Position numbers and translations under genes: made by a program
From: Salinicola salarius
GTDB taxonomy: Bacteria > Pseudomonadota > Gammaproteobacteria > Pseudomonadales > Halomonadaceae
NCBI RefSeq assembly: GCF_003206135.1
Contig: NZ_PZJT01000006.1
Span: forward strand, 255,250-319,249
Direction: 5' to 3'
Length of the DNA: 64,000 bases
Notes under the pieces: model-generated
The model's input: only the letters and a program-made list of their open reading frames with translations
The model's database searches: none
Told to the model about the DNA's origin: nothing
Shown: positions 26,948 through 35,155 of the stretch, piece by piece
Numbering within the stretch: the first letter of the stretch is position 1
Layout: every line of letters starts with the position of its first letter

Positions 26948-27084
26948 CAGGCGTGGCTACCGCATGGAAAGTATTGCGGACCATGATGTGCGAGAAACCG
27001 CCACGTCATTCTCTCGAATAGAAGCTACTGCGACCGCCTATTTGGCAGGAGCAAGCCGGGCCGGCTCGTGAAGCTACTGTGCGC

Positions 27085-27111
27085 TAAAGAACACCGCCGC
27101 GCGGCCGATAA
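27085..27111 (+). promoter_or_regulatory. Sigma-28 (FliA) promoter of fliC2
   Basis: TAAA (27085-27088), 15-nt spacer, GCCGATAA (27104-27111): exact consensus, 41 nt before the flagellin ATG. Confidence 0.9.
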
Positions 27112-27152
27112 AGTCAGAACGCCTCCCTATTTTCCCGGAGCTGGTTCTCGCC

Positions 27153-29129
27153 ATGTCGGTCATCAATACCAATCTTCTTGCCCTCAGGGCCCAGCAGAAT
27201 CAAGGGCGAGCTTCGAATGGGCTTTCTACCTCGCTAGAGCGTCTGGCTTCTGGCCTGCGCGTCAACGGTGCCAAGGATGATGCCGCTGGGCAGGCGATCG
27301 GTAACCGCATGACGTCCCAAGTCAAGGGCCAGCAGCAGGCGATGCGCAATGCCAACGACGGTGTGTCACTGTCGCAGACGGCTCAGGATGCCTTGAGCGA
27401 AGTGAACGATCGTCTTCAGCGCATTCGTGAGCTAACGGTTCAAGGGTTGAGCGACACCTTGAGCGTGGCCGACCACGATGCGGTGCAAGCCGAGATCAAC
27501 CTCAATCTGAAAGAAATCGATCGCCTCGCGCAGCAGTCGAATTTCAATGGTTTATCGCTCCTGGATGGCTCGGCTGGCAACGTCCAGCTTCAGGTTGGTG
27601 CCAATGATGACGAGACGCTGGGTGTCGACCTCTCTCCGCCGGGTTTCAGCGTGGATGAACTGGGGCTGACCGACTTCACCGTCTATGGCGTCGAGGGAAA
27701 TCCGCAGCCTCTCGACACCTTGATGGGTACCGCTCGCAATATGGAGCTGAAGCCAGCAGCTGATGCCCAGGTCTCGACTGATCTGACTTTCCTCATCAAT
27801 GGGTCATCAGTAGACACCAGCACTACCGACCTTGTCCGAAACGATAGCCGCGAGTTCGAGGGGCTTTACCTGACTCGCGTGGAAGACGGTGCACCCGCTT
27901 ATTATTATTACAACCGGCTGGATGCGACACATTATACCGCCGAGAACCATAACGACATCACTATTGGAGGTGGCACATCGCTGTTCGAGGACCAGGCTCG
28001 TGTTAGCTTCGATGCGTCTCGAGCCACGTTCCTTGATGCCGACGACACTTCGACTTCGGGTACATTAGTCGAGTCCAACGACAACTATTATTTGCAGACC
28101 ATGGATGGCGACGGGAATGCGTTATATCAACTCGCAACCGTTACCATGAACCCCGACGGATCTTCCGTCGTGAAGGCTCAGAATAATACGATTTATAGCG
28201 ACCGAGGCGCAGATGGTGATGAGCCGCTTCCTGTTGCCGAAGGCAGTCTAACCGCTGTAGAGCACATCGTGATTCCTGATAGCGCAACTATCAATTATGG
28301 CAGTGATGTCGATACCAGTGGCGGCACGCGGCTATTGGAGAAAAACACTTTCCTGCCAGGTGGACAAGGTCTCTACATCGAAACCTCGAGCGGCGGTGAG
28401 TATCAGTATCGACAGGCGGAAGTCTCCGTTATCGCAAGCAGCAAGAGCAATATCAACGTCGACGCGAGCTACGATGCGGGCAGCTCGGCAGCCACCTTCG
28501 ATGTAGTCGACACGGTCGATGGGAAGTCAGTCATTACGCTTGATCCTTCGAACGTTCAGGTGGACTACCAGACATCGCAGAACACCTACGATGACGTACT
28601 CAGTACCGATGAGGACGGCTACGTCATGAATCTCGAGCAAAATGACGACGGTACCTATACTCAAGCAACGCTCGTTAACGACGACTTGAACTTCGGTACA
28701 CTAATTCGCACCGAGAGCGGTAGTGGTGATCTCGTCATCTATCATCAGATGTCTTTCTCCGCCGTGACAGACGCCAGCCTGGAACAAACTGGCGGCGCAG
28801 TTCGCACCCAAATTGTCTTGACCCAAAGTGATGAAGATTTACGTATCAAGACGCCGAAAGACCCGCTTGCAACCCTGGACCGCGCCATTGCTCGCGTCGA
28901 CGACAAGCGCAGCCTGCTGGGCGCAACAGAAAATCGCCTAGGTAGCGCTATCGATAACCTTGGTGCCAATACCCTCAATCTCAGCGAAGCCCGCTCTCGG
29001 ATCATGGACGCCGACTATGCGACAGAAGTCTCCAACATGACTCGTGAGCAGATCCTGCAGCAGGCTGGCACCTCGGTTCTGGCCCAGGCCAACCAGGTTC
29101 CGCAAGGCATTCTGTCTCTACTGCAGTGA
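27153..29129 (+). CDS. fliC: Flagellin (long form with large variable domain)
   Basis: Second flagellin, 658 residues. D0/D1 ends are conserved: [34 protein letters not shown] and IRELTVQGL at the N-terminus; EARSRIMDADYATEVSNMT and [15 protein letters not shown] at the C-terminus. Between about residues 170 and 570 lies a large acidic, Ser/Thr/Asp/Tyr-rich domain. In it a short motif recurs about five times (YLTRVEDGAPAYYYY near 238, YYLQTMDGDGNALYQLA near 310, LYIETSSGGEYQYRQAE near 406, YVMNLEQNDDGTYTQAT near 488, LIRTESGSGDLVIY near 517), suggesting repeated beta-hairpins exposed on the filament. GGAG lies 14 nt upstream of the ATG. Own sigma-28 promoter and terminator. Probable glycosylation target of the neighbouring enzymes. 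Confidence 0.95.
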   Translation: MSVINTNLLALRAQQNQGRASNGLSTSLERLASGLRVNGAKDDAAGQAIGNRMTSQVKGQQQAMRNANDGVSLSQTAQDALSEVNDRLQRIRELTVQGLSDTLSVADHDAVQAEINLNLKEIDRLAQQSNFNGLSLLDGSAGNVQLQVGANDDETLGVDLSPPGFSVDELGLTDFTVYGVEGNPQPLDTLMGTARNMELKPAADAQVSTDLTFLINGSSVDTSTTDLVRNDSREFEGLYLTRVEDGAPAYYYYNRLDATHYTAENHNDITIGGGTSLFEDQARVSFDASRATFLDADDTSTSGTLVESNDNYYLQTMDGDGNALYQLATVTMNPDGSSVVKAQNNTIYSDRGADGDEPLPVAEGSLTAVEHIVIPDSATINYGSDVDTSGGTRLLEKNTFLPGGQGLYIETSSGGEYQYRQAEVSVIASSKSNINVDASYDAGSSAATFDVVDTVDGKSVITLDPSNVQVDYQTSQNTYDDVLSTDEDGYVMNLEQNDDGTYTQATLVNDDLNFGTLIRTESGSGDLVIYHQMSFSAVTDASLEQTGGAVRTQIVLTQSDEDLRIKTPKDPLATLDRAIARVDDKRSLLGATENRLGSAIDNLGANTLNLSEARSRIMDADYATEVSNMTREQILQQAGTSVLAQANQVPQGILSLLQ

Positions 29130-29157
29130 TTCGCCAGGCGAAGTTTAATTAGCACTC

Positions 29158-29184
29158 AAAGGCCGGCGCGAGCCGCCCTTTTGT
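29158..29184 (+). terminator. Probable terminator of fliC2
   Basis: AAAGGCCGGC-GCGA-GCCGCCCTTTT: GC-rich hairpin with one mismatch and a T-run, about 30 nt after the stop codon. Confidence 0.75.
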
Positions 29185-29295
29185 CTTCTGCTCTCGACTG
29201 CCGATCAAACGACAAAACACTTCTTTAATCAGGCCAATGGCTGGCGCTTCTGCATGGTTTCATGCGCCCAAACTCGCCGTTTCCAGGTAGCATCA

Positions 29296-29532
29296 ATGAC
29301 AATAGAAGACTACGAATTCGTGTTGGCAGAGCTGCAGCGGCTCGTCGACGATGCCAAGTCGCTGATGACGAAATTCGAAGCCACGGGATCGAACCAGCAA
29401 ATGCCGGGTGAATACCACACGCTGCATGAACTCTATGCCCGGGCGGTGAAGGCTCAAAAGCGTTATACCTATGAGGCATTGGATCTCATCGAATCCGACA
29501 CTTCAGCATTGGAAAATTTTAATTTTAATTAA
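29296..29532 (+). CDS. Small helical protein between flagellin and flaG, function unknown
   Basis: 78 residues from the ATG at 29296 (AGG 8 nt upstream); an upstream in-frame ATG at 29254 lies further from any site. Predicted almost fully helical (YEFVLAELQRLVDDAKSLMT, LHELYARAVKAQKRYTYEAL), acidic, ending NFNFN. No family recognised. Its size, helical nature and place between fliC2 and flaG recall flagellar chaperones of the FliT type, but I see no sequence match. No sigma-28 promoter in front of it. Confidence 0.6.
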   Translation: MTIEDYEFVLAELQRLVDDAKSLMTKFEATGSNQQMPGEYHTLHELYARAVKAQKRYTYEALDLIESDTSALENFNFN

Positions 29533-29931
29533 ATCACATCAATTCCAATAAACAGTACGCACCTGCCGATTCAGCGCTCTATCCTCTTTTTATATGCGCT
29601 AGGCCTCCTTCCTCACTTCAGAATTCCTCTTTACTGTCGATAACTCTAGGAATCAGTGTCGTCAGCCTTCCAGGCTTCGCCGGCTGGGCAGATTATCGCT
29701 GGCTCACCCGTCTCTGAGCCGGCACGCGAGGGGTGATGGCAAACTGCATCGGCACGCTCGAAGGTATCAATAGTGCTGGTTTGCAGGCGATTGACGATGG
29801 CGAAGTCGCTTCCCGACGGGTGGTTCGAATAAGCCGCCGGTATCAGGGGAAGCCGGTGCCATCATGTATGGCGTTCATAGCATCAGCGCGGTATTCCGAC
29901 ATTCTGGTTTGATCCTTCGAGGAAGATAGTC
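29533..29931. other. Gene-free interval upstream of flaG
   Basis: About 400 nt. No convincing gene and no sigma-28 consensus. A GCCGATTC at 29564-29571 has a TAAA upstream but with a 12-nt instead of 15-nt spacer. A short open frame near 29735-29880 (MANCIGTLEGINSAGLQAID) could be a decayed gene but matches nothing I recognise. Confidence 0.45.
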
Positions 29932-30324
29932 ATGCCTAACCCCGTCGATATGGCGACACTCCATCTGAACCTGTCATCGAACAGCTCATCCCAGCAGCGG
30001 CTCGACATTCTGCTCAACGACACGGAGCGAATGCCGAAGCCGACGCTCGAACAGCATGGCGATTCCCCTGTTGCCGATTCAGCGTCTGTCTTCAGCGGCC
30101 AGCTGGCCGACCGGGTCGATGAGCTCAACGAAGTCATGCGGCAGTATGGCCTGCGCTTCGAGCTGAGCGAGTTCGACAGCCGTGTCATCACCAAGGTGGT
30201 GGACAAGGAGACCGGTGATGTCATCCGGCAGATTCCGGCGGAGGAGGTGTTGCGGATTGCCGAGGCGTTTTCCGGCCATTTTTCCGGAGATCTGGGAAGA
30301 GGGTTGGTCGACGCTTCGGCATGA
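29932..30324 (+). CDS. flaG: FlaG family flagellar protein
   Basis: 130 residues. The C-terminal half is a clear FlaG domain: LRFELSEFDSRVITKVVDKE and TGDVIRQIPAEEVLRIAEAF. The N-terminus is a low-complexity Ser/Asn-rich tail. FlaG affects filament length in several bacteria; its mechanism is not known. ATG preceded by GAGGAAGA. Usually flaG is followed by fliD, fliS and fliT, but not here; a short unknown gene follows after about 200 nt, then a SulP transporter. Confidence 0.9.
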   Translation: MPNPVDMATLHLNLSSNSSSQQRLDILLNDTERMPKPTLEQHGDSPVADSASVFSGQLADRVDELNEVMRQYGLRFELSEFDSRVITKVVDKETGDVIRQIPAEEVLRIAEAFSGHFSGDLGRGLVDASA

Positions 30325-30529
30325 CCGCGCTGCCCTTCTTCAAACGCCCGCCGGCCAGGCTTCCATTGCTCTGGCGTCTCGATGCCTGGGTAGCGTTTCA
30401 TGCGCGGTGCGTCTCATGTGTGGTGCGTCAGAAGCGCACAAGTTTCCGCAGAACAGACCGATATTCGCTGGCATACGGCGCTCATCTTGCAGCGCCTAGC
30501 CTGCCCTGACCCAAACGGCCATTTCAAGT

Positions 30530-30910
30530 ATGCCTATTTTGCAAGACCACTCCCCACTGAGCACTGACGGCAAGCTATTCGCCCGAGACCTCGTTCACGA
30601 TCTGATTCCCAAACTCAAGACGACGCAAAATCTCGTGAACGATACGCTTCGCGTTAGAGTTGCAAAGGCTGGCAATGACGACGAACGCAGCCACTACCAG
30701 CTTCTGCAGCAGGAGTTCGAGCTGGAAATCATGATGATCAACATGAACCTGGAACATCTGCTGCAACGCTACGCTCAGGAAATCCGGGATGTCGCCGAAT
30801 CTTACGGCAGCCTGACCGGCCCCATGCTGGAACTGGATCGACATGAACGCTTTGCCATCGATAGCGCCAGGAAACTCTATGAGCGGGCGCGGGCCATCCA
30901 GACCGCCTGA
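30530..30910 (+). CDS. Helical protein after flaG, function unknown
   Basis: 126 residues, predicted nearly all alpha-helix with heptad-like Leu/Met spacing (QQEFELEIMMINMNLEHLLQ). No signal peptide, no membrane segment and no family that I recognise. ATG at 30530 has no clear ribosome-binding site. Being next to flaG, it may be a flagellar chaperone or regulator, but the 200-nt gap before it means co-transcription is not certain. Confidence 0.6.
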   Translation: MPILQDHSPLSTDGKLFARDLVHDLIPKLKTTQNLVNDTLRVRVAKAGNDDERSHYQLLQQEFELEIMMINMNLEHLLQRYAQEIRDVAESYGSLTGPMLELDRHERFAIDSARKLYERARAIQTA

Positions 30911-31039
30911 CGGCGCGTGGAGCGCGGCCGACCGGCCCCCCTTCTGCGGCTTGATGCGTCCGACTTGCATGCGCCAGCCTTGAAGCGCACCATTTATCGT
31001 TTCGAACGATAAGCTTATGCAAGGGAGTTACATAGCACG

Positions 31040-32878
31040 ATGAGCCTTTGGCGCCGACTGAGGGGAACCGATACCCGAGAGCAGATCCATTTCCGTGCCC
31101 GTCTGGCACGTTATTTTCCGATCATCAGTTGGGCGCCCTATTACAACCGCCATCTCCTCAACGAGGATCTGGTGGCATCCCTCATCGTCACGCTGATGGT
31201 GATCCCTCAGGCGCTGGCCTATGCCATTCTCGCCGGGCTGCCGGCGATTACCGGCCTCTACGCCAGCATGCTGCCACTGATTCTCTACTCGATCTTCGGG
31301 ACTAGCCGGACGTTGGCCGTGGGGCCGATGGCGATCGTTTCGCTGATGACGGCCGCCGCGCTCTCGCCGCTGTTCGCCAGCGGTACGGCGGCTTACAGCC
31401 AGGCCGCGACGACGCTTGCCATGCTGTCGGGTCTGGTGCTGGCCGTCATGGGCCTGCTGAAGCTCGGTTTCTTCGCCAATTTCCTCAGTCACCCGGTGGT
31501 TTCCGGCCTGCTCACGGCTTCCGGCGTGCTGATCGCCGCCAGCCAGTTCGCCAGTCTGATCGGCGTCGGCGGTTCGGGGTTCACGCTGATCGATCAGTTG
31601 GCCCATCTGTTGACCCACCTGAACGATGTCCATTGGCCGACTCTGATACTGGGCGCCTCGGCGCTGGTGTTCCTGCTGCTCATGCGCCGGGCCGGCCCCG
31701 TGTTGCGGAAGATGGGGCTGCGTGCCGGCGTGGCGACGTTCATCGTGCGCCTGGGGCCGGTCATGGCGGTCGCGATCACGACGCTGATTTCCTGGTCGCT
31801 GGATCTGCCGGCGCTCGGGGTGGATGTCGTCGGCCACATCCCCGCTCACCTGCCGCCGCTGAGCCTGCCATCGTTCGATCCGGGCCTGCTGCGCGACCTG
31901 CTGCTGCCTGCGTTCCTGATCAGCGTGGTGGGGTTCATCGAGTCGGTCTCGCTGGCGCAGATGCTGGCGGCGCGCCGGCGCGAGCGCATCTCGCCGGATC
32001 AGGAGCTGGTGGGCCTCGGCACTGCCAACCTCGCGGCGGCCTTCACCTCCGGCATGCCGGTGACGGGCAGCCTGTCGCGCACGGTGATCAACTTCGATTC
32101 GGGCGCCCGCACGCCGGCCGCGGGGGCATTCGCGGCGCTGGGCGTCGGGTTGGTGATCCTGTTTCTGACCTCGCTGATCGCCTACCTGCCTATCGCGACT
32201 CTGGCGGCCAGCATCATCGTTTCGGCGATGACGCTGGTCGACCTGCCCGGCCTGAAGCGGACCTGGCACTATTCCCGCAGCGACTTCGCCGCGATGCTGA
32301 TCACGATCGTGCTGACGTTCGTCGAGGGCGTGGAAGCCGGCGTCATGGCCGGTGTCGGCGTGTCGCTGGCGCTCTATCTCTATCGCACCAGCCGGCCGCA
32401 CACGGCGGAAGTCGGCCGCCTGCCGGGCACGGAGCATTTCCGCAACATCCAGCGCCACGAGGCGGAAGTCGACGACGAGATCGCCCTGCTGCGCGTCGAC
32501 GAAAGCCTCTACTTCGCCAACGCCCGCTATCTCGAGGATACCGTCTACGGCCTGCTGGCCGATCGCGCCAACCTGAAGCATCTGGTGCTGATCTGCTCGG
32601 CGGTGAACCTGATCGATGCCTCGGCGCTGGAAAGTCTGGAGGCGATCAATGCCCGCCTGAAGGATTCGCAGGTCACGCTGCATCTGGCGGAGGTGAAAGG
32701 GCCGGTCATGGATAGACTCAGCAAGAGCGACTTCCTGGAGCACCTGACCGGGGAGTCCTACCTCAGCACCTTTTCGGCCTGGACCAACATCCGCCATCGG
32801 CTCGACGATGAACGGGCCGCGCTTCTGGCGTCGAAAGCGTCGTCCACCGAAGCGGTCTCCGACACGTCAGACCGATGA
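31040..32878 (+). CDS. SulP family anion transporter with STAS domain
   Basis: Inner-membrane sulfate/bicarbonate-type permease. 612 residues: N-terminal cytoplasmic stretch, then about 10-14 transmembrane segments (45-440) with the SulP signature region VIPQALAYAILAGLPAITGL and YASMLPLILYSIFGTSRTLAVG, then a C-terminal STAS domain (about 465-575: RVDESLYFANARYLEDTV ... LVLICSAVNLIDASALESL). AGGGAG lies 12-17 nt upstream of the ATG. The substrate (sulfate, bicarbonate, dicarboxylate) cannot be told from the sequence. Its last 12 bases overlap the end of the convergent epimerase gene. Confidence 0.93.
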   Translation: MSLWRRLRGTDTREQIHFRARLARYFPIISWAPYYNRHLLNEDLVASLIVTLMVIPQALAYAILAGLPAITGLYASMLPLILYSIFGTSRTLAVGPMAIVSLMTAAALSPLFASGTAAYSQAATTLAMLSGLVLAVMGLLKLGFFANFLSHPVVSGLLTASGVLIAASQFASLIGVGGSGFTLIDQLAHLLTHLNDVHWPTLILGASALVFLLLMRRAGPVLRKMGLRAGVATFIVRLGPVMAVAITTLISWSLDLPALGVDVVGHIPAHLPPLSLPSFDPGLLRDLLLPAFLISVVGFIESVSLAQMLAARRRERISPDQELVGLGTANLAAAFTSGMPVTGSLSRTVINFDSGARTPAAGAFAALGVGLVILFLTSLIAYLPIATLAASIIVSAMTLVDLPGLKRTWHYSRSDFAAMLITIVLTFVEGVEAGVMAGVGVSLALYLYRTSRPHTAEVGRLPGTEHFRNIQRHEAEVDDEIALLRVDESLYFANARYLEDTVYGLLADRANLKHLVLICSAVNLIDASALESLEAINARLKDSQVTLHLAEVKGPVMDRLSKSDFLEHLTGESYLSTFSAWTNIRHRLDDERAALLASKASSTEAVSDTSDR

Positions 32879-34075
32879 CGCTGCCTGCCGCTCGCCGTGC
32901 TGGCGACGCATGATCGGCAAAATATCGCAACAGGCGCCGAGGGTCTGGTGGTCGGTCTTGGGCGCCGGGCTCTTCTCTCTGGAATAGCGACGGTTGTCCG
33001 GCGTCAGGATCCGATACCAGGCGCCGTGCTCGTGATCGATCATGTGCTGCCAGCAGTAATTGGCGATCTTGTCGTACCAGCGCCAGTAGCGGGCTTCGCC
33101 CGTCAGGTCGCCAAGCATCGCCGCGGCGACCAGGCTTTCGGCCTGCACCCAGTACACCTTGTCGCGATTGAGAAACTGGCGGTTGAAATTCACGCCGTAG
33201 ACCAGCCCGTCGTATCGGGCATCCCACCCCTTCTCGACCGCTTCGATGAACAGACGCTTGGCGGTGGAAATCAACCAGCTCTCCCTCGGGCAATGGCGCG
33301 AAAGCACTACCATCAGCCTGGCCCAGGTGGTCTGATGCCCGATCTGGAACCCCCAGGGGCGAAACAGGTCGTCGGGCTGGTCGCGGTGGTAATCGAAATC
33401 AGGGTGCCAATCGCGGTCGTAATGCTCCCAGAGCCAGCCATCGCCCATCGGCGCGAGCTTGTGCCACAGCGTCCGCGCGATGGTCAGCGCCCGTTCCAGA
33501 AAGGCGGCATCCCCGGTCGCGTCGAAGGCGCAGATCAGCGCTTCGCAGTTGCGCAGGTTGGCGCTCTGGCCCCGGTAGCCGGTCAGCCGCCAATGGTCGT
33601 CCGCTTCGGCGGCGTACAATTGCCGATGGGGCTCGAAAAACCGCCGGGTCTGTAATGCATGCACGCGGTCGAGCCCGGCTCGGGCTTCGGTAACGCCTGC
33701 CTTCAGGGCCGTGGCGTAGGCCAGCATGACCGAGGCCAGACCGTAGCAGTGCTGGGTGGTGTCGTCGGGTTTGCCGTTGTCCAGCGTCCAGGCGTAGCCC
33801 TGGGTTCGGGTCTGGTAATGGCTCTCTTCCAGAAACTTCAGCCCGTGCCGCGCCCACGCCAGGTATTCGGGGTCGCCAGTGTGCATGGCGTAGCGGGCAT
33901 AGAGGATCACGTAGCCGGCGCTGGAGACGAGATGCCGATGGTGGCGGTTGTAGAGATGCCCGTCGTCGGTGAGGTAATGATAAAACCCCGCCTGAGGGTC
34001 GATACAGCGCGGGTGATAGAACGCCATGATTCTGGCGATATGCTGCTCGATCTGGTGCGGTGTGGTCAGCGGCAT
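32867..34075 (-). CDS. AGE (N-acylglucosamine 2-epimerase) family sugar isomerase/epimerase
   Basis: (alpha/alpha)6-barrel enzyme, 402 residues. Seen: RHHRHLVSSAGYVILYARYA, QHCYGLASVMLAYATAL, RGQSANLRNCEALICAF, and GFQIGHQTTWARLMVVL with a conserved catalytic His; a second late His sits in HMIDHEHGAWYRIL. These fit the D-mannose isomerase/YihS/AGE group, which interconverts aldoses and ketoses or epimerises at C2. Length and the RxxxN/His pattern favour a free-sugar isomerase (e.g. mannose to fructose), but specificity cannot be set. It stands alone between convergent and divergent neighbours. Confidence 0.85.
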   Translation of the reverse strand: MPLTTPHQIEQHIARIMAFYHPRCIDPQAGFYHYLTDDGHLYNRHHRHLVSSAGYVILYARYAMHTGDPEYLAWARHGLKFLEESHYQTRTQGYAWTLDNGKPDDTTQHCYGLASVMLAYATALKAGVTEARAGLDRVHALQTRRFFEPHRQLYAAEADDHWRLTGYRGQSANLRNCEALICAFDATGDAAFLERALTIARTLWHKLAPMGDGWLWEHYDRDWHPDFDYHRDQPDDLFRPWGFQIGHQTTWARLMVVLSRHCPRESWLISTAKRLFIEAVEKGWDARYDGLVYGVNFNRQFLNRDKVYWVQAESLVAAAMLGDLTGEARYWRWYDKIANYCWQHMIDHEHGAWYRILTPDNRRYSREKSPAPKTDHQTLGACCDILPIMRRQHGERQAASSV

Positions 34076-34384
34076 GACGGATCTCTCTTCTATCGCAAAC
34101 GCTTCTATCGCAAACGCTTCGTCGCGAACGTGCCTTGATCGGGCCTATTTCGTGATCGAGAACGACGCTTCGCCGCCAACGTCTCCCGATCGAGAACGAC
34201 GCGAGCGTCTCTCACGACGAACCATTCGCCTAGCCGTGGCAACGTCGAAGTCTTCCTTGCCAGTCTGGTCGGCGGTCCGGCCCATCACAATGCGCCTCTC
34301 GTCGAGTGCCTTTTGTCTCGACATAGACGTCGATATTTTTATTCAATATCGACAGACCTGAATGACACACTGATCGATTCCGAC
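34076..34384. other. Intergenic region between AGE gene and gntR
   Basis: About 310 nt with no gene. It holds two groups of tandem or spaced repeats (34087-34130 and 34154-34202) and should contain both divergent promoters; near gntR a more AT-rich patch (34330-34350, ATATTTTTATTCAATATCG) may hold a promoter. Confidence 0.5.
34087..34130. repeat. 15-bp tandem repeat
   Basis: Two perfect copies of CTTCTATCGCAAACG (34087-34101, 34102-34116) and a diverged third (CTTCGTCGCGAACG). Further on, GATCGAGAACGACGC occurs twice (34154-34168 and 34188-34202). Confidence 0.75.
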
Positions 34385-35086
34385 ATGGCCCAAGACATGA
34401 CCGCGATTTCCGACCGTTCCCCCACCGCGCTCGATGTCTATCATCGCCTGAAGGCGGACATCATCCGCGGCCTCTACGCGCCGCAGGAAAAGCTGCTGAT
34501 GAGCCGGCTCAAGGCCCGCTATGACACCGGTGTCGGCCCCTTGCGCGAGGCGTTGACGCGGCTGATCGGCGAACGCCTGGTCACCGGCATCAGCCAGCGG
34601 GGCTATCGGGTGGCGCCGATGTCGATTTCCGAGCTGGAAGCGATCTACGACGCGCGGGCGGAACTGGAAGGGTTGCTGATTCGGCTCGCCATCGAACGCG
34701 GCGATGACGAATGGGAAGCGACAGTGCTGGCACGTACCCATACCCTGGCCAAGGTTACCCGGGTGCAGGACGCCGACGAGATGCTCGAACGCTGGGATGC
34801 GCGCCATCAGGCACTGCACGATGCCATGGTGGCGGGGTGCGGCTGCCTGCCGCTGCTGCAGTCCCGCGCGGCACTATTCGATCAGGCCCAGCGCTATCGC
34901 CACCTGTGGCTGCGCCAGACCGTCTTTTCCGAGCAGGCGCTCGCCGAGAAGCAGCGCGAACATCAGGCGCTGCTGGACACGATCCTGGCTCGCGACGCCT
35001 CCGCTGCCAGTGTGCTGATGCGGGAACATCTGATGACGCCGGTGCCGATCATCCGGGAGCGGTTGCAGGAACAGGGCTGGGTTTAA
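34385..35086 (+). CDS. GntR-family regulator with FCD domain
   Basis: Winged-HTH repressor of the FadR subfamily, 233 residues from the first ATG (34385); an ATG four codons later is also possible, and an earlier TTG is unlikely. Seen: HTH (LDVYHRLKADIIRGLYAPQE, GVGPLREALTRLIGERLV) and an all-helical FCD effector domain (about 90-220) with Asp/His residues that bind metal in this family. Convergent with the glutarate pair (CoA-transferase, glutaryl-CoA dehydrogenase), so a CsiR-like control of glutarate catabolism is plausible; the link is inference. Its stop codon lies inside a 16-bp tandem repeat. Confidence 0.87.
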   Translation: MAQDMTAISDRSPTALDVYHRLKADIIRGLYAPQEKLLMSRLKARYDTGVGPLREALTRLIGERLVTGISQRGYRVAPMSISELEAIYDARAELEGLLIRLAIERGDDEWEATVLARTHTLAKVTRVQDADEMLERWDARHQALHDAMVAGCGCLPLLQSRAALFDQAQRYRHLWLRQTVFSEQALAEKQREHQALLDTILARDASAASVLMREHLMTPVPIIRERLQEQGWV

Positions 35087-35143
35087 ACGTCTCTGGTTTT
35101 AAACGTCTCCGGGTTCAAGCGTTTCTGGATTCAAGCGGCCCGG
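35081..35143. repeat. 16-bp tandem repeat across the gntR stop codon
   Basis: Four diverging copies: GTTTAAACGTCTCTG, GTTTTAAACGTCTCCG, GGTTCAAGCGTTTCTG, GATTCAAGCGGCCCGG. The first copy contains the gntR TAA stop; the rest fill most of the gap to the convergent CoA-transferase gene. Confidence 0.75.
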
Positions 35144-35155
35144 AGCCCTTCCCGC

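Noticed and set aside
30321-30509. 62-codon frame overlapping the flaG stop (ATGA)
   Set aside because: Basic low-complexity sequence with no features; the overlap alone is weak evidence.
31028-32797. Long open frame antisense to the SulP gene (minus strand)
   Set aside because: Arg/Gln/His-rich composition typical of the empty strand of high-GC genes; the plus-strand protein has clear SulP and STAS motifs.
34087-34202. CRISPR array
   Set aside because: Direct copies abut each other or vary in spacing, with no regular spacers and no cas genes in the window.
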